Of a DNA stretch of 63,318 nucleotides, positions 1 to 7,593 are shown one piece after another; positions within the stretch are counted from its first letter, which is position 1, and each line of letters opens with the position of its first letter. Both the position numbers and the translations under genes were made by a program. Source of the stretch: Cellvibrio mixtus subsp. mixtus J3-8 (GTDB taxonomy: Bacteria; Pseudomonadota; Gammaproteobacteria; Pseudomonadales; Cellvibrionaceae); NCBI RefSeq assembly GCF_000766945.1, contig NZ_ALBT01000079.1, positions 1 to 63,318 on the forward strand, written 5' to 3'. Under the pieces are notes generated by a model. That model searched no databases, had not been told where the DNA came from, and saw nothing but the letters and a program-made list of their open reading frames with translations.

Positions 1-72
1 TTATCTCCCGCTAAATATGAAGAGGCGTATTTTCAGAGGCTTGAAAGTGTCTAGCGAAGCCTGGGAAGTCCA
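1..72 (+). mobile_element. 3' end of an IS3-family insertion sequence
   Basis: The first 54 bases read as a C-terminal tail (ending KYEEAYFQRLESV) that stops at a TAG at 52-54. The bases around and after the stop, TGTCTAGCGAAGCCTGGG then AAGTCCA ending at 72, resemble the terminal inverted repeat of IS3-family elements, in which the orfB (integrase core) stop codon lies inside the right-end repeat. Both the peptide ending and the repeat therefore fit the end of an IS3-type transposase gene. Only the tail is in the window, so the family call rests on remembered consensus and cannot be checked against the rest of the element. Confidence 0.55.
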
Positions 73-132
73 AAAATCTTGAAAAATATACTACAAGCGT
101 AGTCGGTTTTTCTTTGAGAAAATAGGTGCTTT

Positions 133-774
133 ATGAAATTAGTAAATTTGCTTATTGTTATGTTTTTGTCGAGTTCTGCGGTGGCCTCAAATGAGGACAA
201 TATCAAACAGAGGATTTTAGATGTAAATGCACCGTTCTGTGTGGAGCTTAAAAAGGAACTAGAGCTTGTATCTTATAACTACGAAAAATTTGCGCCTAAT
301 GGAAATCTTGAGAAGAAACAATTTGTTGGCGGGAGTCGACTAAAAAACAATCCGAATGATTACTATCTGCGGGTGAATGCTTATGACATTTCCAACGATG
401 GTGTAGATGATCTTATTGCTACTGATTGGATTCAGAAAGGTCAAGGAAACTTCTATTTAGCTGTGTATGTTTATTCAAATCGAGGGGATCTTTATGCAAA
501 TAGGATTGAATTAAAAAAATTTTTAATGGATAAGAAAATCAGCCCAAGACACAAAGATGGGTATTTCCCATTGATTTTAGAAAAATTTAATATTACATCA
601 AATTATGGTGATGAAATTGAAGAGAATTTTGTTGGTTATAACTTAATTAGGCCAATAGTTTTTAAGGGAGATATTCATCTTCTTGCTGAGAAAAATAGTG
701 AAGGTAATAAGAAACATCTTATTTTTACTATAAAAGGAGAGTTAAAAAACTTAAATTTAAGTTGCGTTATTTGA
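133..774 (+). CDS. AT-rich exported protein of unknown function
   Basis: This 213-residue protein starts with a short signal peptide (about residues 1-18, with an AVAS cleavage-like end). The mature part has no family I recognise; a stretch near residues 80-100 (DISNDGVDDLIATDW) looks like a calcium or FG-GAP style loop, and there are two cysteines far apart. Base composition is clearly richer in A and T than the genes to the right, and an IS3 end lies just upstream, so recent acquisition is likely. The gene stops at a TGA that is followed with no gap, and in the same frame, by the lysozyme-like fragment. A periplasmic immunity protein for a peptidoglycan-cleaving toxin would fit this place, but that is inference only. 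Confidence 0.6.
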   Translation: MKLVNLLIVMFLSSSAVASNEDNIKQRILDVNAPFCVELKKELELVSYNYEKFAPNGNLEKKQFVGGSRLKNNPNDYYLRVNAYDISNDGVDDLIATDWIQKGQGNFYLAVYVYSNRGDLYANRIELKKFLMDKKISPRHKDGYFPLILEKFNITSNYGDEIEENFVGYNLIRPIVFKGDIHLLAEKNSEGNKKHLIFTIKGELKNLNLSCVI

Positions 775-1002
775 ATGTCGAATCAAGAGTTCCGGACTGC
801 TGCAAATAATTTGAATTTGAATCAACAACAAGCTTCAGATCTCTTAGAAACAACGCAGGAGACCTATCAGAATCAATTGGAAAATCGCTTAAATCAAGCG
901 CCTTATGACATTGATATTAACGATTTGCCGCGATCCAACATGAGAGCTGTATTGCTAGATCTGGTCTTTAATGGGGGCCAAGGGTTGATTGGCAACGAAT
1001 AG
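775..1002 (+). pseudogene. lysozyme-like (GH24/pesticin-type) toxin fragment
   Basis: The 75-residue frame resembles the middle of phage-lysozyme and pesticin-like domains: a helix (NLNQQQASDLLETTQETYQ) followed by RAVLLDLVFNGGQGLIG, comparable to the ALLSLxYNxGxGLIG segment of those enzymes. The N-terminal catalytic part (Glu followed by a TxGxGH-type motif) is absent and the frame stops soon after the GLIG segment, so an active enzyme is not expected. There is no ribosome binding site; the ATG follows directly on the TGA of the upstream gene in the same frame. It is best read as a remnant of a toxin or effector tip. Confidence 0.5.
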
Positions 1003-1061
1003 GATCAGATGACAAACTCATTATCAATTGTACTAGTCGCGATCTGATCTGCATCAATCCC

Positions 1062-1080
1062 TCGACGCAGTCGATTTTTT
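1062..1080 (+). terminator. weak terminator-like hairpin
   Basis: A short stem TCGAC-GCA-GTCGA (1062-1074) is followed by six T on the plus strand. It lies between the plus-strand fragment and the converging Rid gene. The stem has only five pairs, so function is uncertain. Confidence 0.35.
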
Positions 1081-1477
1081 ATTTTGCTTGCGGCAAACGT
1101 GCAATCACCTTGATTTCAACATCGAAACCGGCCAACCAGTTGACGCCGATGGCGGTCCAGTTTGGGTACGGTGCTTCACCGATGTTTTTCTCTCTTACCG
1201 CCATGAAAGTTTCAAATTGTTTTTCGGGATCGGTATGAAAACTGGTCACATCTACCACATCCTGAAATGTGCAACCCGCTGCTTTTAAAACATTGTTTAA
1301 ATTATCGAAGGCCAGTTGCACCTGGCGCGCAAAATCCGGTTCGGGTGTGCCATCTATTCGACTTCCAACCTGCCCGGAGATAAAAAGTAAGTCGCCGGAT
1401 TGTATTGCGGCTGAGTAACGGTGTTGCTCATAGAGCGCATGCCGCTCTGCCGGAAAAATTGCCTGACGCTGGTTCAT
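1079..1477 (-). CDS. RidA/YjgF/UK114-family protein
   Basis: This is a 132-residue chorismate-mutase-like fold protein of the Rid superfamily, recognisable from GDLLFISGQVG, ARQVQLAFDNLNNVLKAAG and the closing VEIKVIARLP. RidA itself hydrolyses reactive enamine/imine intermediates and needs an arginine in an ARLP segment (Arg105 in E. coli). By eye that segment aligns here with NWLAG, so the arginine is missing and true RidA activity is doubtful; another Rid subgroup is more likely. The gene is transcribed divergently from a TetR regulator, and two matching palindromes lie between them, so it is probably the regulated target. Confidence 0.85.
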   Translation of the reverse strand: MNQRQAIFPAERHALYEQHRYSAAIQSGDLLFISGQVGSRIDGTPEPDFARQVQLAFDNLNNVLKAAGCTFQDVVDVTSFHTDPEKQFETFMAVREKNIGEAPYPNWTAIGVNWLAGFDVEIKVIARLPQAK

Positions 1478-1556
1478 TGTTGATTCCTCTATAAAAGTGA
1501 CTGATAGCCAGCCCTATGGACTAAGCAAATGTTGAGTTAACGGATCGATCCATTTA

Positions 1557-1573
1557 ACATACGGCGCGTATGT
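1557..1573. promoter_or_regulatory. TetR-type operator, copy 1
   Basis: A perfect 17-base inverted repeat, ACATACG-GCG-CGTATGT, sits in the intergenic region between the Rid gene and the tetR gene. It shares both arms exactly with copy 2, 28 bases further right. Perfect palindromes of this size in a divergent tetR promoter are typical operators. Confidence 0.8.
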
Positions 1574-1584
1574 AAATAATAAAT

Positions 1585-1601
1585 ACATACGTTTCGTATG
1601 T
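1585..1601. promoter_or_regulatory. TetR-type operator, copy 2
   Basis: The second perfect inverted repeat is ACATACG-TTT-CGTATGT. It has the same seven-base arms as copy 1 and a different three-base centre, showing that the arms are what is conserved. It lies about 30 bases before the tetR start, so autoregulation is likely. Confidence 0.8.
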
Positions 1602-1630
1602 AAATAGATGAATTCCGGAGGGCTGGTTGT

Positions 1631-2218
1631 ATGAAACGAGCTGAGAAAGTCGAAGATACGCGCCGCAAGCTCATCCAGGCGGCACGTAGAGCCTTTGCTG
1701 AAAAGGGTTACGCTGCGGTTTCAATGGATGACATTACCGCATCTGTAGGTCTCACTCGTGGTGCTCTCTATCACACCTTTGGTGACAAGAAAGGGTTACT
1801 ACAGGCAGTGGTGGATCAAATAGATACGGAGATGGCATCTCACGCCCATGCAGTGGCAAGTGAAGCGGCGAGCTTATGGGACGGGTTAATCGCCGAAGGA
1901 GTCGCTTACGTGAAAATGGCCCTCAACCCGGAAGTGCAACGAATAGTTTTGCTCGATGGTCCAGCAGTTCTTGGCGATCCATCCCAATGGCCGAGTCAAA
2001 ATAATTGTCTCCAGATGACAATTCGTACGCTCGACAAATTGATTGAGGAAGGTACGGTCAATCCTGTAAATACCGAAGCGGCAGCGCGCTTATTAAATGG
2101 GGCAGCATTGAATGCTGCATTATGGATCGCTGCTAGTGACACTCCCGAGGACGTCGTTGATAAAGCGATTGAAGCGTTTCTGTGGATGGTCGATGGGTTG
2201 AAAATCACCAAGCCATAA
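1631..2218 (+). CDS. TetR/AcrR-family transcriptional regulator
   Basis: The 195-residue protein has the TetR N-terminal DNA-binding domain at about residues 10-57 (TRRKLIQAARRAFAEKGYAAVSMDDITASVG, then LTRGALYHTFGDKKGLL) and a C-terminal helical ligand-binding domain typical in length. The Shine-Dalgarno GGAGGG is at 1617-1622, with an ATG at the right distance. It is divergent from the Rid gene and the shared promoter region carries two identical-arm palindromes, so it most likely represses itself and that gene. The ligand is unknown. Confidence 0.9.
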   Translation: MKRAEKVEDTRRKLIQAARRAFAEKGYAAVSMDDITASVGLTRGALYHTFGDKKGLLQAVVDQIDTEMASHAHAVASEAASLWDGLIAEGVAYVKMALNPEVQRIVLLDGPAVLGDPSQWPSQNNCLQMTIRTLDKLIEEGTVNPVNTEAAARLLNGAALNAALWIAASDTPEDVVDKAIEAFLWMVDGLKITKP

Positions 2219-2535
2219 AGTGAAACAACTGGCAACTTGAATTTTCCAATTAACAAAAAAAGTTTCAACATCGGCTAGCTTAATAAGGATAAAAAAATAG
2301 TATTCACTCTTAATGAGAATAGAGAGGATGAGATCCTGTTTATTTTCCACGTAGCGGCATTCGTCTCAGACGATTTTAAATGATGAAAATACTAGTGAGG
2401 TATAACAAAGTACTGATCCAATCGGGCAAAAAGATTTTTTCTCAAAAAACATGGGAGGCAATGTATTCGTAACATTGCCGATGAAAAGCCGGGACTCGCA
2501 GGACTTGGATTGCGAACCCCGACCCAACCAAAAAT
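2219..2535. other. gene-free stretch between two converging genes
   Basis: I see no convincing gene in these 317 bases. A hairpin GGCAATGT-ATTCGTA-ACATTGCC lies at 2457-2479, and a GC-rich imperfect hairpin (about 2492-2520, CGGG...TCGC...GCGA...CCCG) lies just past the stop of the minus-strand gene to the right; the latter could help end its transcript. Neither has a proper T-run. Confidence 0.5.
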
Positions 2536-2853
2536 CTACATCGATAACTGTTCCCTAATATGCAAATCAATCCTGTCAATCACCCGCGCAATACTGTTGA
2601 GTGCCCATTGCGGTAATTTCACGCGCTCATTAACTTCATAAAACAATTTTTCCAACACATGCGTTTGGCAATACAGTTGGTAAATCGCATCTTCATCCGT
2701 TATGACTGGCCATGGTTTGCAAAGTACAGTGATCGCTTCGCCGGCGGGCGAATGAATTTCAAGGCGGGATTTTTTGTAATACGCGTATTGGATTTGATCG
2801 AGTTTAATAATGCAAACGGAAGGTGAAGCGGAGGGAGGAGTAACATTATCCAT
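2536..2853 (-). CDS. small conserved-type protein behind a structured leader
   Basis: The gene encodes a 105-residue soluble protein with no signal peptide or membrane segment. It starts MDNVTPPSASPSVCIIKLDQ and its C-terminal half is probably helical (KLPQWALNSIARVIDRIDLHIREQL). I cannot assign a family. The feature that makes it believable is its 5' region, about 200 nt of GC-rich hairpins with repeated GGTTGCAAC loops, an arrangement I recall upstream of similar small genes beginning MDN in Pseudomonas and in satellite-prophage genes of enteric bacteria. That recollection is weak, and function is unknown. Confidence 0.6.
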   Translation of the reverse strand: MDNVTPPSASPSVCIIKLDQIQYAYYKKSRLEIHSPAGEAITVLCKPWPVITDEDAIYQLYCQTHVLEKLFYEVNERVKLPQWALNSIARVIDRIDLHIREQLSM

Positions 2854-2859
2854 AATAGT

Positions 2860-3070
2860 GTCTCTGTGTTGAGGTAAGGTATCCCACCTCCATGAGGTTG
2901 CAACTCATGGAGGCGACTGGACAAGGTTGCAACCACCGGCCTCAACAACACCGGCCCGCCCGAAGGCGGCCTCATCCAGCCGCCATAACACAGGCGTAGC
3001 TGTACGAGGACACAAAACACCAGAAGTGTCGTGTGCCTGTTGAGAATTACCGGGGGTTGCAATCCCGACA
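2860..3070 (-). ncRNA. structured leader RNA of the 2536-2853 gene
   Basis: Read on the minus strand, the region before the small gene contains a perfect 10-bp stem with a seven-base loop (2887-2913, arms CCTCCATGAG and CTCATGGAGG, loop GTTGCAA), a GC-rich stem around 2955-2990 (GGCGGC...GCCGCC), a short ACAC...GTGT stem near 3017-3030, and a CGGG...CCCG hairpin at 3051-3067. The core GGTTGCAA occurs three times (2896, 2925, 3055), twice in or beside hairpin loops, which suggests loop-loop pairing or a protein site. A minus-strand frame of 120 codons covers the region (to 2700) but overlaps the gene in another frame and looks like chance. It may be a cis-regulatory leader; no known riboswitch class is recognised. 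Confidence 0.45.
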
Positions 3071-3366
3071 GCGTTTTTTTCGCTGCGGGGGCAGAGTAGT
3101 GGAAGCGGTTGGTGCTGTCAATTCGATGAAATAATGAACATCGTTCTTACAGGCGTTAGTGATGACATTGGTTTAATTTCAGTTAAAGGGGCAGCAAAAA
3201 GAACGAAGAGGGAGTATGAAACAAGAACGTTTTATATTCGGAGAATCATGTGAGTGAAACAGATGCCAGTGAACAGAATCAGCATGCTTTCGTGATAATT
3301 TCGTGATGATTGCGCATAACGTTTCGCGCATTCTGCCTGTGCTAATAACTTCACAGGAATCATATT
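3071..3366. other. intergenic promoter region of the spondin genes
   Basis: No gene is seen here. The right end holds a direct repeat, TTTCGTGAT, at 3288-3296 and 3299-3307, with an 11-base period, then an extended -10-like TAATAA at 3343-3348 and a Shine-Dalgarno AGGAA at 3355-3359, just before the spondin-type gene. Confidence 0.5.
3288..3307 (+). promoter_or_regulatory. tandem half-sites for an OmpR-type regulator (candidate)
   Basis: Two identical nonamers TTTCGTGAT are spaced exactly 11 bases apart, one DNA turn, as in binding sites of OmpR/PhoB-family regulators, which bind direct repeats as head-to-tail dimers. They lie about 40-55 bases before the likely -10 of the first spondin gene. 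A response regulator of this family is encoded 1.7 kb downstream. The pairing is inference. Confidence 0.4.
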
Positions 3367-4080
3367 ATGAAAAAAAATCTTATCGCTGGTTTGATTTCAC
3401 TCTCTGCACTTCCGTTGCTGATGGCTACCCAGGTATTTGCTGCTGACTACAGTGTAAAAATAGAAAACCTCACCCATGGCACCTACTTCGCCCCACTGCT
3501 TGTTTCAGCGCATCCAGTAGGAATAACGCTTTTTACTAGTGGCATGCCTGCTTCAATAAGCCTGCAAAAAATGGCGGAAGGCGGTGATATTAGTGGCCTT
3601 GAGGCTGATTTGATGGCAGTAGGCGCAACTAATGTTGTTAATCCAGCCGCGGGATTATTAATGCCAGGGAAATCTACTATTGCACACCTCGCAAACCCGG
3701 CTGCTGCGAATACCCAGCTATCGATTGTCGCCATGATGGTGCCAACCAATGATGGTTTTGTAACTTTGAACAACCTCACGCTACCTACTACGCCAGGTAT
3801 CTATACCTATCTTTTGAATGCCTATGATGCTGGTACTGAAGCTAATAATGAGATTCGGGGTAGCGGTGCAGTGGGTATGGCAGGTATGCCGGTTCCGCCG
3901 CCACTGGATGCACTTGTCGGTACAGGTGGTGCGGGAATCGGCGCAACGGCTGAAGGTTTTGTGCATATTCATCGCGGGGTATTGGGAGATCACAATTTGA
4001 CGGGCGGCATGAGCGATATAAATGCATCGAGTCAACGTTGGTTGAACCCGGTGGCTCGTGTGACTATCACGGTTCAATAA
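3367..4080 (+). CDS. exported spondin-domain protein
   Basis: A 237-residue protein with a signal peptide (about residues 1-25, ending QVFA). The mature part matches the bacterial Spondin_N pattern: SVKIENLTHGTYFAPLLVSAHP at the front, a central NDGF segment, YDAGTEANNE, then HIHRGVLGD and a closing WLNPVARVTITV. In animals the spondin N domain is an extracellular matrix module; the bacterial proteins are exported and of unknown role, and may bind calcium or glycans at the surface. It is followed 11 bases later by a second spondin-domain gene, with which it shares about a third or more of its residues, and then by a two-component system. Confidence 0.8.
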   Translation: MKKNLIAGLISLSALPLLMATQVFAADYSVKIENLTHGTYFAPLLVSAHPVGITLFTSGMPASISLQKMAEGGDISGLEADLMAVGATNVVNPAAGLLMPGKSTIAHLANPAAANTQLSIVAMMVPTNDGFVTLNNLTLPTTPGIYTYLLNAYDAGTEANNEIRGSGAVGMAGMPVPPPLDALVGTGGAGIGATAEGFVHIHRGVLGDHNLTGGMSDINASSQRWLNPVARVTITVQ

Positions 4081-4091
4081 GGAGCGTTACG

Positions 4092-4916
4092 ATGAAGCAT
4101 CAATTATCCAGCCTCATTTGTATTGCTCTCGTGCTTGGTGGCTGTGGTGGAAGTCATTCAACATCACACACTAAATCGTCCAGTTCGATGGCAATAAGTA
4201 GCATGATGGCTGCCAGCAGTAATACGGCAATGATGAGTAGTATTGCAACCGTTAGCAGTCAAATGGCTAATTCGAGTATGGCCGCTACGACCGAATTAAA
4301 ATATTCGATAACAGTGACCAACCTCACCGCAGGGCAACCTTTTTCACCACTGACCTACAGTTTTCATTATTCGGGGTTCAGTCCATTTACTATCGGAATG
4401 CCTGCGACGATTGGCCTGGAAAAAATAGCCGAGTCCGGTGCAAACGATGATTTTTTAGCAGCGGCAATGGCTAATCCTGATGTTGTACTGGCTGATCATG
4501 CTGCCGGGTTAACCCTCCCCGGTGAAACCAAAATGTTAAGCGTAAACTTGAATAGCGAAATGGCGAACATCAACCAACTGCGTTTTAGTGTGGTGAGTAT
4601 GTTGGCTAACACTAATGATGGTTTCAGTGGCGTTAACAGTATTGCCATTGGTGAGCTTGCTGTGGGTGAGAGCCTGACAATAAATGCAATGAGTTATGAC
4701 GCAGGCACGGAAATGAATAGCGAGTCTCAAGCTACAATACCGGGGCCAGCAGGTGGGGGCGAAAGCTTCGCTGCACGGGATGACATGGTTAATCATGTCA
4801 CTATGCACCCGGGAGTAGTTACCCGAGACGATGGCAAGATGGATTCAACGCTCACGCAAATGCACCGCTGGGATAACCCGGTTGCAAGAATCGTCATTAC
4901 TCGTCTAACACCTTAA
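4092..4916 (+). CDS. spondin-domain lipoprotein with Ser/Met-rich linker
   Basis: The start at 4092 (MKHQLSS) has a Shine-Dalgarno AAGGAG at 4079-4084 and gives a clean lipoprotein signal ending LVLGGCGGS; an upstream in-frame start inside the previous gene is not needed. The protein has 274 residues. After the lipobox comes a low-complexity Ser/Met-rich linker (about residues 20-70), then a Spondin_N domain parallel to the upstream protein (YSITVTNLTAGQPFSPLTY, NDGFSGV, YDAGTEMNSE, MHPGVVTRDDG, WDNPVARIVI). The two genes look like an ancient duplication in one operon: one secreted form, one membrane-anchored form. Function unknown. Confidence 0.8.
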   Translation: MKHQLSSLICIALVLGGCGGSHSTSHTKSSSSMAISSMMAASSNTAMMSSIATVSSQMANSSMAATTELKYSITVTNLTAGQPFSPLTYSFHYSGFSPFTIGMPATIGLEKIAESGANDDFLAAAMANPDVVLADHAAGLTLPGETKMLSVNLNSEMANINQLRFSVVSMLANTNDGFSGVNSIAIGELAVGESLTINAMSYDAGTEMNSESQATIPGPAGGGESFAARDDMVNHVTMHPGVVTRDDGKMDSTLTQMHRWDNPVARIVITRLTP

Positions 4917-4926
4917 GCGGAATTTT

Positions 4927-4958
4927 CTGAAGTTATATTTGATAACTTCAGATTTTTT
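4927..4958 (+). terminator. rho-independent terminator of the spondin operon
   Basis: A perfect 10-bp stem CTGAAGTTAT...ATAACTTCAG with a five-base loop is followed by A and six T. It lies ten bases past the second spondin stop, separating that operon from the two-component genes. Confidence 0.85.
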
Positions 4959-5061
4959 GCGTTTTTTAACGGCTGTTAAACCTTGCAAATTGCATACTTA
5001 TTGATTTCGCATTTGCTCTTAATAAAAACGATACGCCGCATAAAAATCGGAGAAGTTACAT

Positions 5062-5799
5062 ATGTCAAAAACCAATGTTGCTGCGTTATACCCATCGTCA
5101 CGTCATCGATTCCTGATTATTGAAGACGAAGCGGACCTTGGCAATTTGATTAAACTTTATTTGCAGGATTTTCATGCCGATATCGAATGGGTTGGACGCG
5201 GGGACATTGGTCTTCAAAAAGCATTAAGTGAACAGTGGGATTTGATCATTCTGGATCTCAGATTGCCAGGTATGGACGGATTGGAAATTTGCCGCACGCT
5301 GCGCAGCAAAGGATTTGAATATCCACTAATGATGTTAACCGCTCGTTCCACCGAACTGGATCGTGTATTAGGTTTGGAATTGGGGGCTGATGATTATCTC
5401 ACCAAACCATTTAGCTCACTCGAGTTGGCGGCGCGCGTACGCGCATTGCTGAGGCGCGCAGCGCGCGCACAGCACATAGATGCACAAGAGCCTACGCAAA
5501 TTACCATTAACCAACTCAGCCTGGATAAATTGCAACGTCGAACGTTATTAAACGATATTGATATTGAAACCACTGCCCGCGAATTTGATTTGTTATGGTT
5601 TTTTGCCAACAACCCTGGACGTGTTTTCAATCGTGCTGAATTATTGGATAAGGTTTGGGGATACGGACACGAAGGATATGAGCACACAGTAAACAGCCAT
5701 ATCAATCGCTTGCGCGGCAAAATTGAGCGAAATCCATCTGCGCCGGAATATTTATTAACGGTATGGGGCGTTGGTTATAAATTCTGTGAGAACAACTAA
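5062..5799 (+). CDS. OmpR/PhoB-family response regulator
   Basis: The 245-residue protein has a receiver domain (about residues 16-130) with the acidic pocket E21-D22-E23, the phosphorylation site Asp65 in LILDLRLPGMDG, Thr93 and Lys115 (TKPF), followed by a winged-helix DNA-binding domain (about 145-242; EFDLLWFFANNPGRVFNRAELLDKVWG, VNSHINRLRGKIE). The Shine-Dalgarno AGAAG is at 5051-5055. The gene shares one base (TAATG) with the downstream sensor kinase, so the two are translationally coupled. Targets may include the adjacent spondin operon, whose promoter carries an 11-base-period direct repeat. Confidence 0.93.
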   Translation: MSKTNVAALYPSSRHRFLIIEDEADLGNLIKLYLQDFHADIEWVGRGDIGLQKALSEQWDLIILDLRLPGMDGLEICRTLRSKGFEYPLMMLTARSTELDRVLGLELGADDYLTKPFSSLELAARVRALLRRAARAQHIDAQEPTQITINQLSLDKLQRRTLLNDIDIETTAREFDLLWFFANNPGRVFNRAELLDKVWGYGHEGYEHTVNSHINRLRGKIERNPSAPEYLLTVWGVGYKFCENN

Positions 5800-7313
5800 T
5801 GATGAATCGTTTAAAGCCAGGCCTGTTTTCTAAATTGTATGTGCGTTTGGCGCTGGCGTTTGTGGGGCTGTTTTTGCTGCTGGGGCTTGCCTTTTTAGCA
5901 CTTGCCAATTGGAGTAACAATCGCTATTACGAAGAGGTAACCCAAAACCTTAATCAAAGCCTGGCAATGTATATTGTCCAGCGTGCACCACTTATCCACA
6001 ATAACATTGTCAATCAAGCCGCTATGGTTGAATTGGCGACATTGGTAATGACGGTAAATCCCATCGTTGAAGTGTATTTGCTGGATGAGACAGGCAAGGT
6101 GCTCTCACACACTTTACCTGCCGATACAGTGTTGCGCACGTATGTCTCTCTTCAACCGCTACAGGATGTGTTGGCGAAAAAAAATCCTTTTCCTGTTTTG
6201 GGAGAGAACCCTCGCGTACAGCACGGGGAGCAGATTTTTTCAGTCTGGCCAGTGATTGACGATAACAAACTTGCGGGTTATCTCTATGTGATTCTGGGGG
6301 GGCAAAATGTACAAAGTCTTAGCGCTACACTGCGCGGTAGTTATATTTTAAAACAAAGTTTCGCCGGGCTTGTAGTAATTTTATTATTTGCAATCGTTAG
6401 TGCGTTATTAATTTTTGCTGTGCTCACTAATCCTTTACGCAAATTGGCACAACAAATGGATAATTTCCAACAACAGGAACTTCAACCCCACACATTGGAA
6501 AAACCTGTAACTGTAACTCCAATCAGCGATGAAATAGCTTATCTGCGCTCTGCATTCATTGCCATGCGCAATCGCATCCATGAGCAAATGCAAAAACTGG
6601 AAGAAACGGACCGTTTACGGCGCGAACTTATTTCCAATGTATCTCATGATTTGCGCACGCCACTGTCCTCCATGCAAGGGTATCTGGAAATGCTGACTCG
6701 CCCGGCTATTACCGCGGAGGATCACCAACATTTTATGGATATTGCATTCAAACACTGTCGCCGCATGACCCGGCTGGTGAAAGAGCTATTTGAATTAAGT
6801 AAATTGGATGCGGGCCGGGAAGTACCACAATTCGAAAATTTTTCGCTAGCGGAGTTGTTGCAAGATGTGGTTCAAAAATATTCTCTGCACGCACAACAAA
6901 AAAATATCAGCTTGAGGGCTGCGTACACCGATCAATTATATATGGTCAATGCTGATATTGCCCTGATTGAGCGAGTCCTGGAAAATCTTATTGATAATGC
7001 CCTGCGCTACACCCCAGAAAATGGTCATGTAGAAATTACCCTTACACAAAAACCACACTGTGTGGAGGTTGGTGTGCAAGATACCGGTATTGGCTTGGCT
7101 GCAGAAGATATTCCCCGCATTTTTGAACGGTATTATCGCGCACAAAATCCAACCGGCTATCACGAGCAAAGCACGGGATTGGGATTAGCGATCGTAAAAC
7201 GAATATTAGAATTACACGGTAGTGTAATCCGGGTGGAGTCGATTCCCCAGGAGGGAACTCGCTTTGAATTTCTATTGCCGATGCAAATGTCAACTAAAAA
7301 AGCAGCAGCATAA
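5799..7313 (+). CDS. membrane sensor histidine kinase
   Basis: This 504-residue kinase has a transmembrane segment at about 16-38, a periplasmic sensor region of about 145 residues, a second membrane segment at about 186-208, a HAMP linker (to about 265), a HisKA domain with the phospho-acceptor His283 (SNVSHDLRTPLSSMQGY) and a HATPase_c domain (N box ENLIDNALRYTP, G1 DTGIGL, F box IFERYYR, G2 STGLGLAIVKRI). All catalytic motifs are present. It partners the overlapping response regulator. The signal sensed is not evident from sequence. Confidence 0.93.
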   Translation: MMNRLKPGLFSKLYVRLALAFVGLFLLLGLAFLALANWSNNRYYEEVTQNLNQSLAMYIVQRAPLIHNNIVNQAAMVELATLVMTVNPIVEVYLLDETGKVLSHTLPADTVLRTYVSLQPLQDVLAKKNPFPVLGENPRVQHGEQIFSVWPVIDDNKLAGYLYVILGGQNVQSLSATLRGSYILKQSFAGLVVILLFAIVSALLIFAVLTNPLRKLAQQMDNFQQQELQPHTLEKPVTVTPISDEIAYLRSAFIAMRNRIHEQMQKLEETDRLRRELISNVSHDLRTPLSSMQGYLEMLTRPAITAEDHQHFMDIAFKHCRRMTRLVKELFELSKLDAGREVPQFENFSLAELLQDVVQKYSLHAQQKNISLRAAYTDQLYMVNADIALIERVLENLIDNALRYTPENGHVEITLTQKPHCVEVGVQDTGIGLAAEDIPRIFERYYRAQNPTGYHEQSTGLGLAIVKRILELHGSVIRVESIPQEGTRFEFLLPMQMSTKKAAA

Positions 7314-7358
7314 TTTTCTCCAGTCGATAAGGCATAACAACTTCAAGAGAATAGCGAA

Positions 7359-7511
7359 ATGGTAAACAATAATTCGGAGTTCTTACTTAATGCCGCACTG
7401 TTAAGGCAAGTGATTTATATAAGCCTAATTATTGGAAATTTTTTATTTATCATGCTCCATCCAACAGATTTTCGTATTAGCGTTGTTCATGCTCTTTCTG
7501 TTGTACTTTAA
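7359..7511 (+). CDS. possible 50-residue single-span membrane peptide
   Basis: This short frame starts ATGGTAAACAATAAT and encodes 50 residues with one hydrophobic segment (about residues 18-33, IYISLIIGNFLFIMLH) and a basic/polar start. A weak Shine-Dalgarno-like AGAG lies 11-14 bases before the ATG. It sits alone between the kinase and the converging rlpA-like gene. No family is recognised and a chance frame cannot be excluded. Confidence 0.3.
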   Translation: MVNNNSEFLLNAALLRQVIYISLIIGNFLFIMLHPTDFRISVVHALSVVL

Positions 7512-7593
7512 TGAGGTGATGATCATCAATAGGCTTGGAAACCCCTATCACTTCACTTTTTAACGCTTACCTTGGTGGTAGAAGTGGTTTGCG

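Noticed and set aside
2700-3062. 120-codon minus-strand frame across the structured leader
   Set aside because: It runs through hairpins and overlaps the 105-residue gene in another frame; the sequence (MQPPVILNRHTTLLVF) looks like translated structure, although similar frames are sometimes annotated.
4897-5061. search for a third spondin gene or a promoter operator before the response regulator
   Set aside because: No further spondin frame is present, and the 11-base period repeat is not repeated here, so autoregulation cannot be claimed.
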